Assembly (NCBI RefSeq): GCF_963576615.1
Contig: NC_088716.1
Location: 57,815,681-57,879,680 of the forward strand
DNA: 64,000 nucleotides
Direction: 5' to 3'
From: Watersipora subatra
Lineage: Eukaryota; Bryozoa; Gymnolaemata; Cheilostomatida; Watersiporidae
The notes below the pieces were generated by a model, which was not told the origin of the DNA, searched no databases, and worked only from the letters and a program-made list of their open reading frames with translations. The first letter of the stretch is position 1, and the number at the start of each line of letters is the position of its first letter. Positions 51,188-62,816 of the stretch are shown in pieces. Made by a program: the position numbers and the translations under genes.

Positions 51188-51375
51188 TGTTGTATTGTAG
51201 TTGTTGAATTGTATTATCACGATAAGTCTTGTATCACAGAAAACACAGCTAACAGGTAAGAAGCACATAAAGGAACTGACTTAGTTAGCAAGCCCATGAT
51301 AGCTATGGGTTATTAGACAATTATGCGATTATAGCACAGCTAAAAGAAAGCTGACTGCACAGCTAATATGTAACA
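51188..51375 (-). repeat. 5' LTR of retrotransposon 2
   Basis: Nearly identical to 46734-46918 apart from a 3-bp insertion (gat) and a few substitutions, and followed by the ACAAT target duplication. Confidence 0.95.
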
Positions 51376-51380
51376 ACAAT

Positions 51381-52340
51381 ATTATCTAATCTTTTAGAAT
51401 AGTACAAAGACAAATAAGAGTAGGCTAAAAAGCATGTAGAATAATGAGCACGCCTAAAATCATAACTCAATAATAAAATAATACTACAAAGTTGCACTAG
51501 CTCATTCAATTTGAGTATAGAAGCTTAAGGACTTGTCAATGAGCAGTCGCTGTCAAGAGACAAATGTAGTAGTTTTAACGTTATAAAGATGTTCTAGTAC
51601 AAAGCAGAGATTTAATTAACAATCAGCTATGGCGCTCTGGCTTTCTGCCAAAAATCAAACTCCGAAGGTTCTAAAACATGAAAAAGAATAAATATTTTAT
51701 AAAGTCTACAGACATACTTCGCTGACAGAATATTTAGACAATAACTATTTTTATTGCTATCAAAGTGATAAGCTGACCAGTAAGGATTTTTGTGTGCTCC
51801 CTTTAGCATTCATGGTGATGTGATTGAAATATTATTTTAGCTGAAAAAGTGTAAATATTGTAAAAAAAAATATTGAAACTTTATAATTTTTTAAAAAGCA
51901 GGCATATTAACTACATTGTTTAATTTTGTTTTATTAAAGAAAATGTGGGATAATTTATGCTGAATAACAAATACATCTGCAATGATTCTGGTATAGTGTT
52001 TAATAGTAATCATAATTGCTAACATGATTTATAATAATGGCACCGATGACTAAGAGGTTTATATTAACTGAATATTTCACAACCTTGCTGATAATAATGT
52101 ATTTGATTAAATATTTACTGATAATAATGTATTTGATTAAATATTTACTGATCTTGGGCAAATCTTGTGGTATTTGAAGTAATATTAGATATGACCTTTA
52201 GCAATTTTCGCCTATTTTACATTATAATATTTAGTTTTGAAAAAGTTTAAAATATTTCAAAATTCATAGAAATACTCAAAGATTCTTAGTTATATAACAG
52301 CTATAGGTGGTAAAACCAAAGGAGTTTTAAAACCATAGGA
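51381..52340. other. Gene-free stretch
   Basis: No supported exon. A 30-bp phrase (starting ctgataataatgtatttg) is duplicated in tandem at about 52087-52150. The segment around 52030-52075 loosely resembles 45965-46010, downstream of PARP paralogue A. Confidence 0.5.
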
Positions 52341-52382
52341 GTTTAAACCAAAAGATGGGTATACCCATCTTTTGGTTTAAAC
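52341..52382. repeat. Perfect 42-bp palindrome
   Basis: Bases 52341-52361 (gtttaaaccaaaagatgggt, then a) are the exact reverse complement of 52362-52382, with no loop. Near-copies of the half (taaaaccaaaggagttt, ttaaaaccataggag) lie just upstream, so the palindrome probably grew from a short local repeat. It directly precedes the reverse-transcriptase fragment. Confidence 0.95.
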
Positions 52383-52392
52383 TTTACGCTAA

Positions 52393-53110
52393 CATTCTAG
52401 CAAGGTGCGTGCATCAATTGACGTAAATGATGCTAAAGCTAAAGAATTAGACAACATATCTGCAGAACTTGTAAAACCTAGTTCAAATTACTTAATAAAA
52501 CCATTAACATATATATTTAATTTATGTATAACACATTGTATCTTTCTTATTCAGTGGAATTCGGCAAAAGTAGTTCTTATTTACAAAAACAAAGTGAGTT
52601 TCTATGTAATAATTATCAACAAATTTCTGTTTTGCCAGTATTTTGTAAGATTATCAAATGGTTATTTAATAATCCAATCAACACCACATTGCTGTTTACA
52701 CAAATTATGTACTCTCATCGACATGGCTTTTAGAAACATAAAGGACCTCAAGAAACCTTTATTGAGTTAACAAACATAACCTTTGCTGATGGAACAACCA
52801 TTCATGTATAATACTAGTTTTCATTAACTTTCCAAAAGCATTTGATATTATAAATCATGAACAATATCAACTAACAAGCTCATTTATTTAAACTTTCGCT
52901 GTCTATTAAATTTAATTCAAAATTATCTAACTAAAAGAGCACAATGTGTCATAAGAAATCAAACATTATCAGCTCCTTTTAGATGGAACATGAACTCTCC
53001 CAGTGTTCCATTTTAAGACATACTCTCTTTTTTATATATCAATGACTTTTTATAAACACAAATATCTTCCAGACTATATTATTTTCAGATGACATAATTC
53101 GTTCTGTACT
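52393..53110 (+). pseudogene. Non-LTR retrotransposon reverse-transcriptase fragment
   Basis: Frames on the plus strand give LDNISAELVKPSSNYLIKPL, then FNLCITHCIFLIQWNSAKVV with IYKNK. After a frame change come NYQQISVLPVFCKI, then INFPKAFDIINHE (the F.D.SKAFD motif with the first Asp lost), and near 53090 LFSDDII (an xxDD box). This is the order of a LINE reverse transcriptase of the Jockey/CR1 type. Several frameshifts and stops show that it is dead. No endonuclease or 3' tail was identified. Confidence 0.8.
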
Positions 53111-53397
53111 TTATATAAAATTTAAACAATAACATCCTGTCTGTAAGCTATAAATTACAACTCATAACTGACTGGTGCAATGTAAGCAAACTTATATCAG
53201 ATCTTAACAAAACTAACTACATAGTTATAAAAAAGCCGCAAAACAATTATCAGTTAATAGAGCAAATTTCTTAGCTTAGGACGTCTATAGGTTTATTCCG
53301 CGTTACTTCTGAAATTTTTGTGGTATGCTTTCAACCTGATGCTGCTCAAAATAAAACCAAGCTGTTCTATTGATTTCTTGACGAGTTATTGCCACAG

Positions 53398-53804
53398 ATC
53401 TTCAGTGCTGATAATGATGGTTTGCTAAAAGAATTGAGTGCTAAAGTCAGCTCTGACAGCAAAACATCAGTTACCTGGAAATATGGCAATGTAAATATGA
53501 GCCCCAATGATCTTATACTATCTACTAAATGAGCATAGCTTGGGCTTGTGATTACAAACACCATATTTTAATTATAATCAGCACAGCGAATTCCCAGCAT
53601 AAGTTTGATCTCCTTCGATCGCTGGAAGCAAAAATAGCTTTTCAACCAGAATCAAACAGAAACTGTGTAGGTAAAGTTACAGATGACAAAAAATTTGAAA
53701 ACATTTTTCCGATTAATTCTTTAGGGTTGCAAAAGAAATTTTCTATCAAAACCGATGCAGCCGCAGGCCTGATAATTGCAGTGGGGTATTATTTAGAAAA
53801 ATAA
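53398..53804 (+). CDS. Two candidate exons, unrecognised protein
   Basis: After an acceptor (gttattgccacag) at 53397, about 31 codons are open (ADNDGLLKELSAKVSSDSKT, TWKYGN) to a possible donor GTAAAT. After a second acceptor (gcgaattcccag), a frame starting HKFDLLRSLEAKIAFQPES runs to TAA near 53804 (KTDAAAGLIIAVGYYLEK). Phases fit, and the composition looks coding. I do not recognise the protein. It could be a small gene fragment, a lost 5' part of PARP paralogue B, or a relic. Confidence 0.25.
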
Positions 53805-53810
53805 AAGAAA

Positions 53811-54762
53811 AGTATGTCAATGATAAAATGAAAAGCTTTTTCATCATATACAAAATATTTTTCATATAGACATAAACATGATTGCTGAAATTTAGTAAAT
53901 TCGAAAAGCTTGCGTTGGAAATATAAACATGAGATCTACTGGTCATGGTACTTCTTTTTAATTTGGTGCCTGATTGACTGGGTAGTTAATTTAAGATGTA
54001 ATCATGAATATCAAAACAAGGTATCTATTCTTTGCTGTTTTTTTTATGTTAGAATTATTAAAAAGCCACATTAGCTGGGAGCATAAGCAATAAAGCATAC
54101 TCACTAAAACTTACATCCAAGAAACTTGGTCTAATGAATAGACAAGAACAGCTATTTTTGGCCAAGCTTGAATTATAGCTTTACAGCTTTGCGCTTTAAA
54201 CAAAGCTTTTTTGAGATTATTGGCTTTCAGTGTAAAGAATGAACTCATAGCTTTGTTTCAAGTCTGTCTCAGTAAGGGAATTTAGTCATCTTTGACTCAT
54301 TCGACTGGTAAGGCACACAATTTCCTATATAAACAACTAAAATTGTTTGCTATTTTTAAACTTGAATTGAAAGAGGTGAATTGAATAATAACTTCATAAA
54401 CTGTCAACTGTGTATAATGACTAAACATCAAAGCACAATATGTGACAGATTTATCACTAACAATTTTTATAGAGTTTCAAAAATATATTTAAAGATTTGT
54501 TGTCTGTTATAGCCTACCCGTGCTCTCCAATCTGTTTGAGCAAATAGTTTTTTTTTGCTTTTAGCATGTTTTGATTGAAGTAAACAATTTTAAACTTGAG
54601 TAGCTGTTAAATGAATGAACTTATTAAATATTATTGAGCACTATTTAACAGACTTATTCCTAAAAATATCCTTTGGAATGTTAAAAAATGCCTATTCAAT
54701 GTTTCTGCATGTTATAGCTAACTAATACCTTTAGATATTATTGCTAAATTTGTGTGTAAATA
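53811..54762. other. Presumed upstream region of PARP paralogue B
   Basis: No supported exon. The stretch gctttacagctttgcgcttt with caaagcttttttgagattatt near 54175 resembles the region upstream of paralogue A near 38970. Confidence 0.4.
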
Positions 54763-57700
54763 ATGTTACTAGAAATACAACAGCTGTATAAACATTGTTT
54801 ACAGAAAGCTGATGCGCCAATGGCATCTACTTCAGGCATTTCTAATAGTTTGGTAAACTATGGCAATCCAAATACTCAGTCGTATTTAGCGCTCGCCTGT
54901 CGGCAGATGAATTACCAACCAGTGAGGAACAGGGTGACTGTAATTACCCGCTCAGTAAGATAAACTTATCTATAAGCAATCAGAAGAGTAAAAGTAAGAC
55001 TATTGGTAGCACCTGCTTTTGCAGATCAACTAGGTAATTGTTTATGTTATACGCTGTTGTAATGCAGTGTGTACCATTTATGGCCATTGATAGGACGGGT
55101 TTAGTCCACTACAATTGCAGAGTGTGGAGGACAAATATGTTTTACTCTGATGTAAGCTATCTCAGAATGAATTTGATAAAAATGGTGCAAGAAGCTGCCA
55201 AATTATAATCATAGTGATTGCAGATTGCATAATAACACAGTGATTGCATGCTAACACTGAAGTTGATACCGCTGTCATTACATGAGCAACATTTCAGATT
55301 TTTGCTCCAGACAATTCGACATTTTCCAACACACTTTGGTATGTTACTGATGAGATGATATCATAACACACAGCGGGTTTGCTGCTCACTAATTAATCAA
55401 AGTCACATAACAGCATTTAACATAGCTACATTTAAATCTTTCACTGTTTTTTCATAAAGAAAAAGATAACAGAAAAAAGCTTATTGAGTGTCTGGCACTG
55501 AGAGCATCAAGGATAAACACACCCACTTTATTACAGAGTCCTAGCTCTACAGAATTTGATCAAAGTGCTATAGTACAGATGATACCTTGGAGAAACCTTG
55601 ACCTTACTAATTCATTAACTACTGACTCACTAAGGAATATGGTAAGTTAGTTTTGCTGTACAGTTTTTCACCTGTCTTCTTTATCAAATGCATACAAGAT
55701 AGATTGCTCAGAGGTAATAGTTATTTATCACTTTGAATTTGAAGAGTTGAAAAAGCAATAAATTTAATGACTGTAAACTTTTGGAGGTTTTAGAGCTTGA
55801 ATATTACATTATTATACACACCATAGTAACCCATGTTAACTTATGTTGCTCTACTAGCTTTGTAGCGCTGTTGACCGAGCCTTGCTAGCTGTGAAGAACA
55901 GAAGCAAAGTGAGAATATCTGTCACTAACACAAACAACAAGCTGCTAACTAATACTCAAGCAGCAGAAGTTATTTTGATACAGATACTAAAATTCTTGCT
56001 AGATCATTCTGACTCTACTCTGGAAGTTGCTGTTCGAACTGGGGAGAACCTATATGAGGTGAACAAGTTTTTGGCTATGCCTTGCTAGTTATCATTAACT
56101 AAACTGAAATATGTATAGTAGATGTGACTTATGGTTTTCTTGTTGCTATAATAAGTTGATATTAACTGTGTAGTAACTGCATGGTACAGACTTAATAGTA
56201 GGATACTAGTAACTTTGAGAAAATCATTTGAAAGCCTGTCTTCGAGCTAAACATAATATACGTTAAACATTGATTAGACTGAAATGAGCTGCTGACACAA
56301 GATTCAAAAGAATATGTGCTTAAGAATCATTAAAATGCAATTTTTTAGAAGGTTTCTTAAGAGTTTCACATTCTATTTAAAAGAATAATATTACAATGTT
56401 TTGTTCTACAAAAAAATTGGAATGTTGGCTCTGAGTGAGGATTTTAATAATATACAGCTCTCTAATAACATTTTTCACTAACTTCAGTTAATATCAGTTT
56501 AAATTGTACTATAGAGCTTCCTTTCTGGTTATCAATGTCTGCATGATCTTCCTGAGTGTATATCTTGATTAGTGGCTAAAATTATATTGACCCAGTGTTA
56601 TTACACAAGTTAACATTTCATGGAGATATTTTAACACAGATATACATGAGTCTATCACACATGTTGTACAGAGATGTTACACAAAGGTCACAATTTTTAG
56701 CTCTCTAATTATCACTGCTGTGAAAATATTCTTACTTCTATTGTCATAGGTCTACAATGATGTCCATTGTCAAATCAAGAGGCAAATAGTTTCACAGCAG
56801 ATTGAGATCAAAGCCTACTCTAGCGATAGTGGCCAAGCTAGTAAAACTGACCAACTGGGTGAGTATATATGCTTGAAGGAATTTAAGAAAACTGTAGATA
56901 CCAAGAGCGAGTGTCAAGCCACATCGCTTTGCCTTTTCAACATTCTTGTTATAAATCATGAGAGAGCAAATTAGATGTATCTAAAAATTAAACTGATCTC
57001 ACAAAGTGTTTATTAAAATTAATCCTTGAAGGGGCTAAACTTCTAATTTATTACATATAAAATATTAAATTAAAACAATGGTAATAGTTTAGGGAACCAT
57101 CTATGAAGTATTTGATAGTGATGTGAATTGCTGCCATAAGTATGTAAAGGTCACCTATTGAATAGTAACAATAGGTATTTCTAGAACACCAACAAAACTA
57201 CTGAAAAGTTACTAAGAACTATGCATCTACATGTATGATTTCTATAGAAAAAATTGAAAACTAGGAACAAGATGATTTTAACATACCAATTATTTTGGTG
57301 GAGACATTGCTAAACATAATGAACATTTTCAAGTATATAATCTTAAGTGAACTTTCCTCTGTAAGTAACAGATTCAACACACCCGTTATAGTCATTTCAA
57401 TGGTTTTTTGTTGATACTCTAAGCTAATAATCAGTTTGCAATGGCTGAGTAGCCAACAACGCCCTCTTTCTGAAGCAGAAGCCGTAATTAGGAAAGTTTT
57501 TTGATGGAGTTGTATGACCAGAATATGTATATACATGTAAATATATTTGAAAATTATATATTTACCAGAATAGTCTGAGTTTGCAATTTTGAATACAGAA
57601 TAAGTTTGTTGTAAGCTATTTAGCTTTTCGTTTATCTACGCATTTTCTTTTCAATTAAATCAAAAATGTTAGATATTTGCAATATGTAAATGAGTTGTAA

Positions 57701-59281
57701 ATTATAAAAAATATGTATACAGGAGTGAGAAAAAACTAATAATTTGATCTAGTTACCACCATTATGCTTCAATTGCTCTCTTTGTATCTCTTAGATGATC
57801 CACAGCTAAGTATTTTAAAATCCTACATATTTTTTACCTGTACGACTAAAAGCTTTTAATATTGCTACAGAAGGCTATTTTGAGATCCTTAAACATATTG
57901 ATGTCGGAGTCTGTAAGTTTGAGATATCTTCAACTAGCCAGGAGTATTGCAAAATCTTTGAGCAGTTGTATCCCTACTTTAAGAATTGGTCACAACTCTT
58001 TCTAAGACATCGGTTTACTTATAAGGTAAGATCTATCTAATATCTATACTATTTTGTTGTGCATACTTTTAAACTTAAACTAAATTCTGGCAAATTTAGC
58101 AGCTTGTTTATTTTTTATTTTTGCTTCTTAAAAGCTAGCAAACTTTACCTGAAAATTGAAACAGGTTACCGTTGATTCAGAACTTTCAGCAATTGTCTTT
58201 TCATTCGCAGATAAGTAAAATTCAAAATCTCATCTTACTTGCCCAGTATGAGGCTCAAAAAAGAAAGGTTGAGTGGTTGTTAGCAGCGGAGCAGTCTACA
58301 TTTCCTGCAGAAAGAAAACTACTTCATGCAACAAGCAAGACGGCTGCTGATAAAATATGTGAGGAAGAATTTAACAGAAACTTTTCAGACTCAGTTTATG
58401 GTGAGCAGGCAATCATGCGGGCTCACAAATGAATGCATATGCTTGTATGAGCATGTCATTGTCTGTCTATATAAATTGTCTTGTAAAAAGTATGTGATCA
58501 CAGATCTATCTCACCTTGGATCTAGGCCCCTACCACACTTGAACAATTTTGAACACAGACCAACTATGGATGGTTTCACCTAATGTATCATCTTGTGATG
58601 CTGAATACCAAGTGGTTACATCTCTGTAGATGTTCTAACAATTTCATGGTTTAGTCAAAGTTATCTTTTGCTGCAACTTATTTGTAAGATGTACTCTATG
58701 TCATACCAGTTCTCTTCAATCTGTTCCAATAGGTATTTTTGCCCTTCTATTGCATTTATTTATTAAAGTAAACAGTTACTAAACTGAGAAGCTGGCAAAT
58801 GTATAAACTTACTGATGGCTATTGTGTATCATCTTACAGATTCTTCAGCAAAGTTTTTTATTTTTTATTTTATATTTTTCATTGTAAATGTTGTACTAGA
58901 AAACTACAACACTCTACATTTCTGTTGCTAACATGCATACATGTTTTTATGATTTCCGTGAATATATTTCTGCAGAAATAGACTTGCGTAGCAGTTAGAA
59001 ATACCTCTAAATGAGTAGACTAATATACTGTTGTAGGTACTTCTCTTGGTGCAGGCACTTATTTCGATACGGAAGCAGTTGTTGCTAAATATGGAAACAA
59101 GTGCTTCTTCGTGGCAAGAGTTCTTACAGGAAAATATTACCAAGACAACCGCTCAGTCAGCAGAGTCAATCTTTTACCAACCTATCACTCTACTGTTGAC
59201 AATGTTGACAATCCAAATATATTTGTTGTTTACCATGATGCTGCCGCCTACCCAGAATACCTCATTGAATTTACTTATTGA
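54763..59281 (+). CDS. PARP catalytic-domain protein, paralogue B (probable mono-ADP-ribosyltransferase)
   Basis: Exons: 54763 (or acceptor at 54805)-54954, 55537-55641, 55858-56058, 56750-56858, 57871-58025, 58211-58400 and 59037-59281 (TGA); about 398 residues from ATG 54763. The PARP domain mirrors paralogue A: QNLILLAQYEAQKRK, LLHAT (His about 293), LGAGTYFD (Tyr about 326), VLTGKYYQD and YPEYLIEF, with Leu (about 393) at the third triad position. This again predicts mono-ADP-ribosylation. Upstream, KFLLDHSDSTLEVAVRTGEN parallels A. Exon order and intron phases agree with A, except that the fourth exon here covers the start of A's fourth exon and the end of A's fifth, so one intron and about 30 codons are missing. 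The second exon is 12 codons shorter, and the C-terminus lacks A's last 14 residues. Confidence 0.85.
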
Positions 59282-59847
59282 AGGAGCAGTATCTGTTAGG
59301 CATCATTGGTATACAAATGAAATAAATTTATCAAGTATAAAAACCCAAGGTCTCTGAGCTCAAAACCCAAAGTAATGTCATGTGTTTAGCAAAGGTCTAC
59401 CACTATGACACAACTTGTTATGTATAACTAGTTCTATTGAGCTAAATAATATGTTATCAAGTATATTAGTTTATCAAGTTGATAGTTGTATTTAGTAAAA
59501 ATAGAGTTTAAACAGCCTGTAACAGATGATTCCTAAGGTATCAACCCAGTGGAGCCCCTTAAAGACTACCAGTAATATTTAGTTGAACTGCAGCTAATAA
59601 CCATGGTAAAATATATGTTTTGATTTGAACACATCGTCTAGTTGTAGTTCATAGTAAGTTGTAATTGTGACAAAGGCCAGTGAGCATGTATTCCTGTGAG
59701 AAGTGCCTGTGTGTTACATCTGACTTCAGTGTGTCACATTCACACAAAATAGAAACTCATTCTTTAGAGCAAACGTGCTTCTTAAGATAAACAACTAAAA
59801 AGAGCCAAGCTACAGCATAACCGTCATATTGTATTTAGCATAAATTC
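59282..59847. other. Intergenic tail up to the assembly gap
   Basis: It contains the 3' end of PARP paralogue B. The last about 47 bp before the gap (59801-59847) match intron sequence of paralogue A at 43488-43534 in 38 of 47 positions by my count. Confidence 0.5.
59321..59326 (+). promoter_or_regulatory. Poly(A) signal of PARP paralogue B
   Basis: AATAAA lies 40 bp after the TGA stop. Confidence 0.55.
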
Positions 59848-60047
59848 NNNNNNNNNNNNNNNNNNNNNNNNNNNNNNNNNNNNNNNNNNNNNNNNNNNNN
59901 NNNNNNNNNNNNNNNNNNNNNNNNNNNNNNNNNNNNNNNNNNNNNNNNNNNNNNNNNNNNNNNNNNNNNNNNNNNNNNNNNNNNNNNNNNNNNNNNNNNN
60001 NNNNNNNNNNNNNNNNNNNNNNNNNNNNNNNNNNNNNNNNNNNNNNN
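59848..60047. other. Assembly gap (200 N)
   Basis: Exactly 200 N, a conventional placeholder length, so the true distance is unknown. Confidence 0.99.
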
Positions 60048-61795
60048 GTTACATTTAATGTCAACTCATTCTATATAAAAAAATACGCTTTCCTGGGTAG
60101 TTTACTGTCTTACAATAACAATTTTTTTGGCAGATTAACCCTCCACAATAGAGCTAAAACTGCAACGTAAAAAAATGTTTATTTTTACTGTTTAAAAAAC
60201 TGGGTTATAAGGAACAGCACTAATTTTCATTGATTAGTTTTGACTCGATGTTTTTTTCCTTTCTAGAAACAACCATAAACCATAACTGTTAAAACTGATA
60301 TTGAAGAAAACATTTAGTAATTACACGGCAAAAACTTAGCTTCAGCAATAGATATTACAACAAACTGCATTGATGTAAAATAAACAAAAAACCAATAGCA
60401 ATTAAACCTACAAGTATTAGCTTCTAAAATACAAGCTCACTAACGCTATTTCTTAATCAGTATATATATACATTTCTTTATTGAATTAAACAAAGAGCCT
60501 CTTTTTGCAGGCAGAGGAAAGACCTTAACAGTATTTAAAAATATAGATATAAATGTAATAAAGGGATAAATGATAATGACAGATTGTCTTCTTAAAATAT
60601 CCTTGAATTTGCGCGTCAGTGTAGATTGCGGTGCCCGGCCCCAAGACCCACCCGAGACAAGCCTGCAGCGCAGCTAGGTCCAATACGGGAGGACACGAGA
60701 CCAAAAAACGACGAGGGTCGAACCATTGCACTGACTCCATGTGTGCCTGGATGTCTGGCACAAGTTATATCCCTGTTACACATCCATGCGAGCGCGAAAA
60801 CTCGATACTTTACTTGAGTAAATGATCTTATATAATATGATTTGAGAAATCATATTAACCTGTAATAATGATTGTGTAAAGAGTTACTCTACACTTGTCT
60901 CTACTGATAGGACATTTACATTATTTTATTTTATGTTATTTCATGTTGAGTACTCAAGATTTGGTTTTGCCCGGGAAGGCCATCCTTGTTAAAGGAGTAT
61001 TTTGGGAGCACCAAGTAGCATTTGCACGCCCCCGTCATTCCCCGGTCACAGTCCAACCGCAAAGGACTACTAGTCAGTAGTAATATGAGAAGTTTTTAGA
61101 ACAAATAAATTCATTTTTATTCATCAACTATGGAAGCACAAACTGTCTGCAGCAGTGAATCAGGCCCTAAAATTCATCACGCTGGCACACTCGCACTTCA
61201 TTGAATGATAAAATTTACTACTTCATTGGGCTTTCTCTACCATCTGACTGGGAGAAAACAGTAATTAGAATAGATTTGCAAAAACAGGCACCTGTAGATG
61301 ATTTCATATTTATGTCTTATTGTCAGGACGCAAGATAAGACGATTCCTTTCAAAGTGAACAGCGTTTTGAGGCCTCAAGCTTGTAGAAATCATTAAAGAA
61401 AAGAGAAACCGAACATAGTAAATAGTTTTTGCTACTCTTTTAAAAAAGGTATGTTTTAGAGATACCTGAAAAAACATACATAATAATTGCTGTACATCAA
61501 GTCTGATAGAGTGTGTATACTTGTTATAAATAAAAAACTATTTCTGCGTAAACCACTTGCTGCTGAGGAGAAGAAGCCTTCTTGCTTTGTCTCTTTTTGA
61601 TACTTGATTACTACAAGTTTCGATTAGTATGACACAAAGACCTAAAATTCTGTTGGCAGCCATGTTGTATTTCTCAGTACGTTAGAAGAGACCTCGATAT
61701 TTCAGCAATATCTCAAGAACTAATGATTCAATCGACTTGAAACTTTGGACTTGGACTGCAAACTTACTCTGCACAAGGTGACTATAGTTTCCTAA
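60048..61795. other. Mostly empty stretch after the gap
   Basis: No supported exon. A GC-richer island at 60610-60790 contains, on the minus strand, ggttcgaccct, which resembles a pol III B-box. No convincing A-box or cloverleaf accompanies it. The minus-strand frame there (VQWFDPRRFLVSCPPVLDL) is short and unrecognised. Confidence 0.4.
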
Positions 61796-62646
61796 TCTTT
61801 ATATACCTCTCAAAGTTTTTTGTTTGTCTGTCATCTGTCTGTCCTTCAGGGTGTTCAGCTATAGCTATTAAAATCTTGGATTTAAAATTTCATATTCTGC
61901 TGGACTCGAACTCGCAAAGATTGCAAGCACAAATTCGCAATCCAATTCTCTATTCGCAAGTCTACACAAGCTCTTACAAGTGCAGAGTTCTCACTATATA
62001 CTCTACACACCCTTTTCTCAATTGCATGGACTACATGACGTATTAATTAAAATTTTAGTAACTCTAACTCTATGAAACGTGATGCCTTTAAGTGTTTTTC
62101 AGGAACTTCTATTTTCGGTGTTTTGTAAGGTTTAATTGCTAAATTACGAAAGGTCAATACTTTTCACGCAAACAATTGTAGTATCTCGAGTAGGAGTAGC
62201 CTCCACATTTTCTCACCATTCGGTCAGACAAAGACCAAATGTTATCCTGTTTTCACATTTGTACCAGTGTCGAGAGGTACCAGTATTGTCACATTCAAAG
62301 TTTTGATGGATAACCTCTGCCAGAACAGTAACCCTTTTTATACACACACACTTCTATGCACGACTTGTTATTATTAATTCAGCATATTCAGGGTTTTTAT
62401 TTTGTAATTGTAGCAAAACAGACTTAAATTAACTATTACTTGCTAATTATTTCACATTTACATTCAAACCCTTTTATAGCTGTTTTATTTTTTCTCTTAT
62501 AGGCCTACTATTGCAACTACACAAAACATTTTTATCATAATATGAAGTTTGAGAGTTAGAATGGTAACTGTTGTTATATGTTAAATAAAAATGAAAATCT
62601 TTTGCCAATACTTCTATTACCCGGGCAATGTCGGGAATTCATCTAG
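61796..62646 (+). mobile_element. Helitron-like non-autonomous copy 3
   Basis: It starts A/TCTTTATATACC, continues with tttgtctgtcat and cagctatagctattaaaat, and ends with the hairpin cccgggcaatgtcggg, then CTAG at 62643-62646 and a host T. It matches copy 2 along most of its length but has one internal unit where copy 2 has three. It includes tggactcgaactc, a reversed B-box-like motif also present in copy 1. Confidence 0.75.
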
Positions 62647-62816
62647 TTATATATTATATATATATACATATGTATATACAAGAAGTATTAAAAAGCGAAG
62701 CGAAACTACAAAGCCAAGTCTACTCGCGTGTAGGATCTGGTACAGAAACTTTTCTCCGAATTAACTCTGGCTCAGACTTCAAAATCTTGAATCTATTTGT
62801 TTTCAATTCTTCTGGC

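Larger units (their letters stand above)
46734..51375 (-). mobile_element. LTR retrotransposon 2 (Ty3/Gypsy), recent but inactive
   Basis: LTRs of 185 and 188 bp enclose a gag-pol gene, and ACAAT is duplicated exactly outside (46729-46733 and 51376-51380). The LTRs differ by about four substitutions and a 3-bp indel, so insertion was recent. On the minus strand, TGGTGTCAGGAACG starts two bases after the 5' LTR and is a probable tRNA primer-binding site. A purine tract GAGGGAGATG precedes the 3' LTR. The element lies between the two PARP paralogues. Confidence 0.95.

Noticed and set aside
60620-60780. Possible tRNA or SINE with ggttcgaccct on the minus strand
   Set aside because: No matching A-box, acceptor stem or poly-T end could be found.
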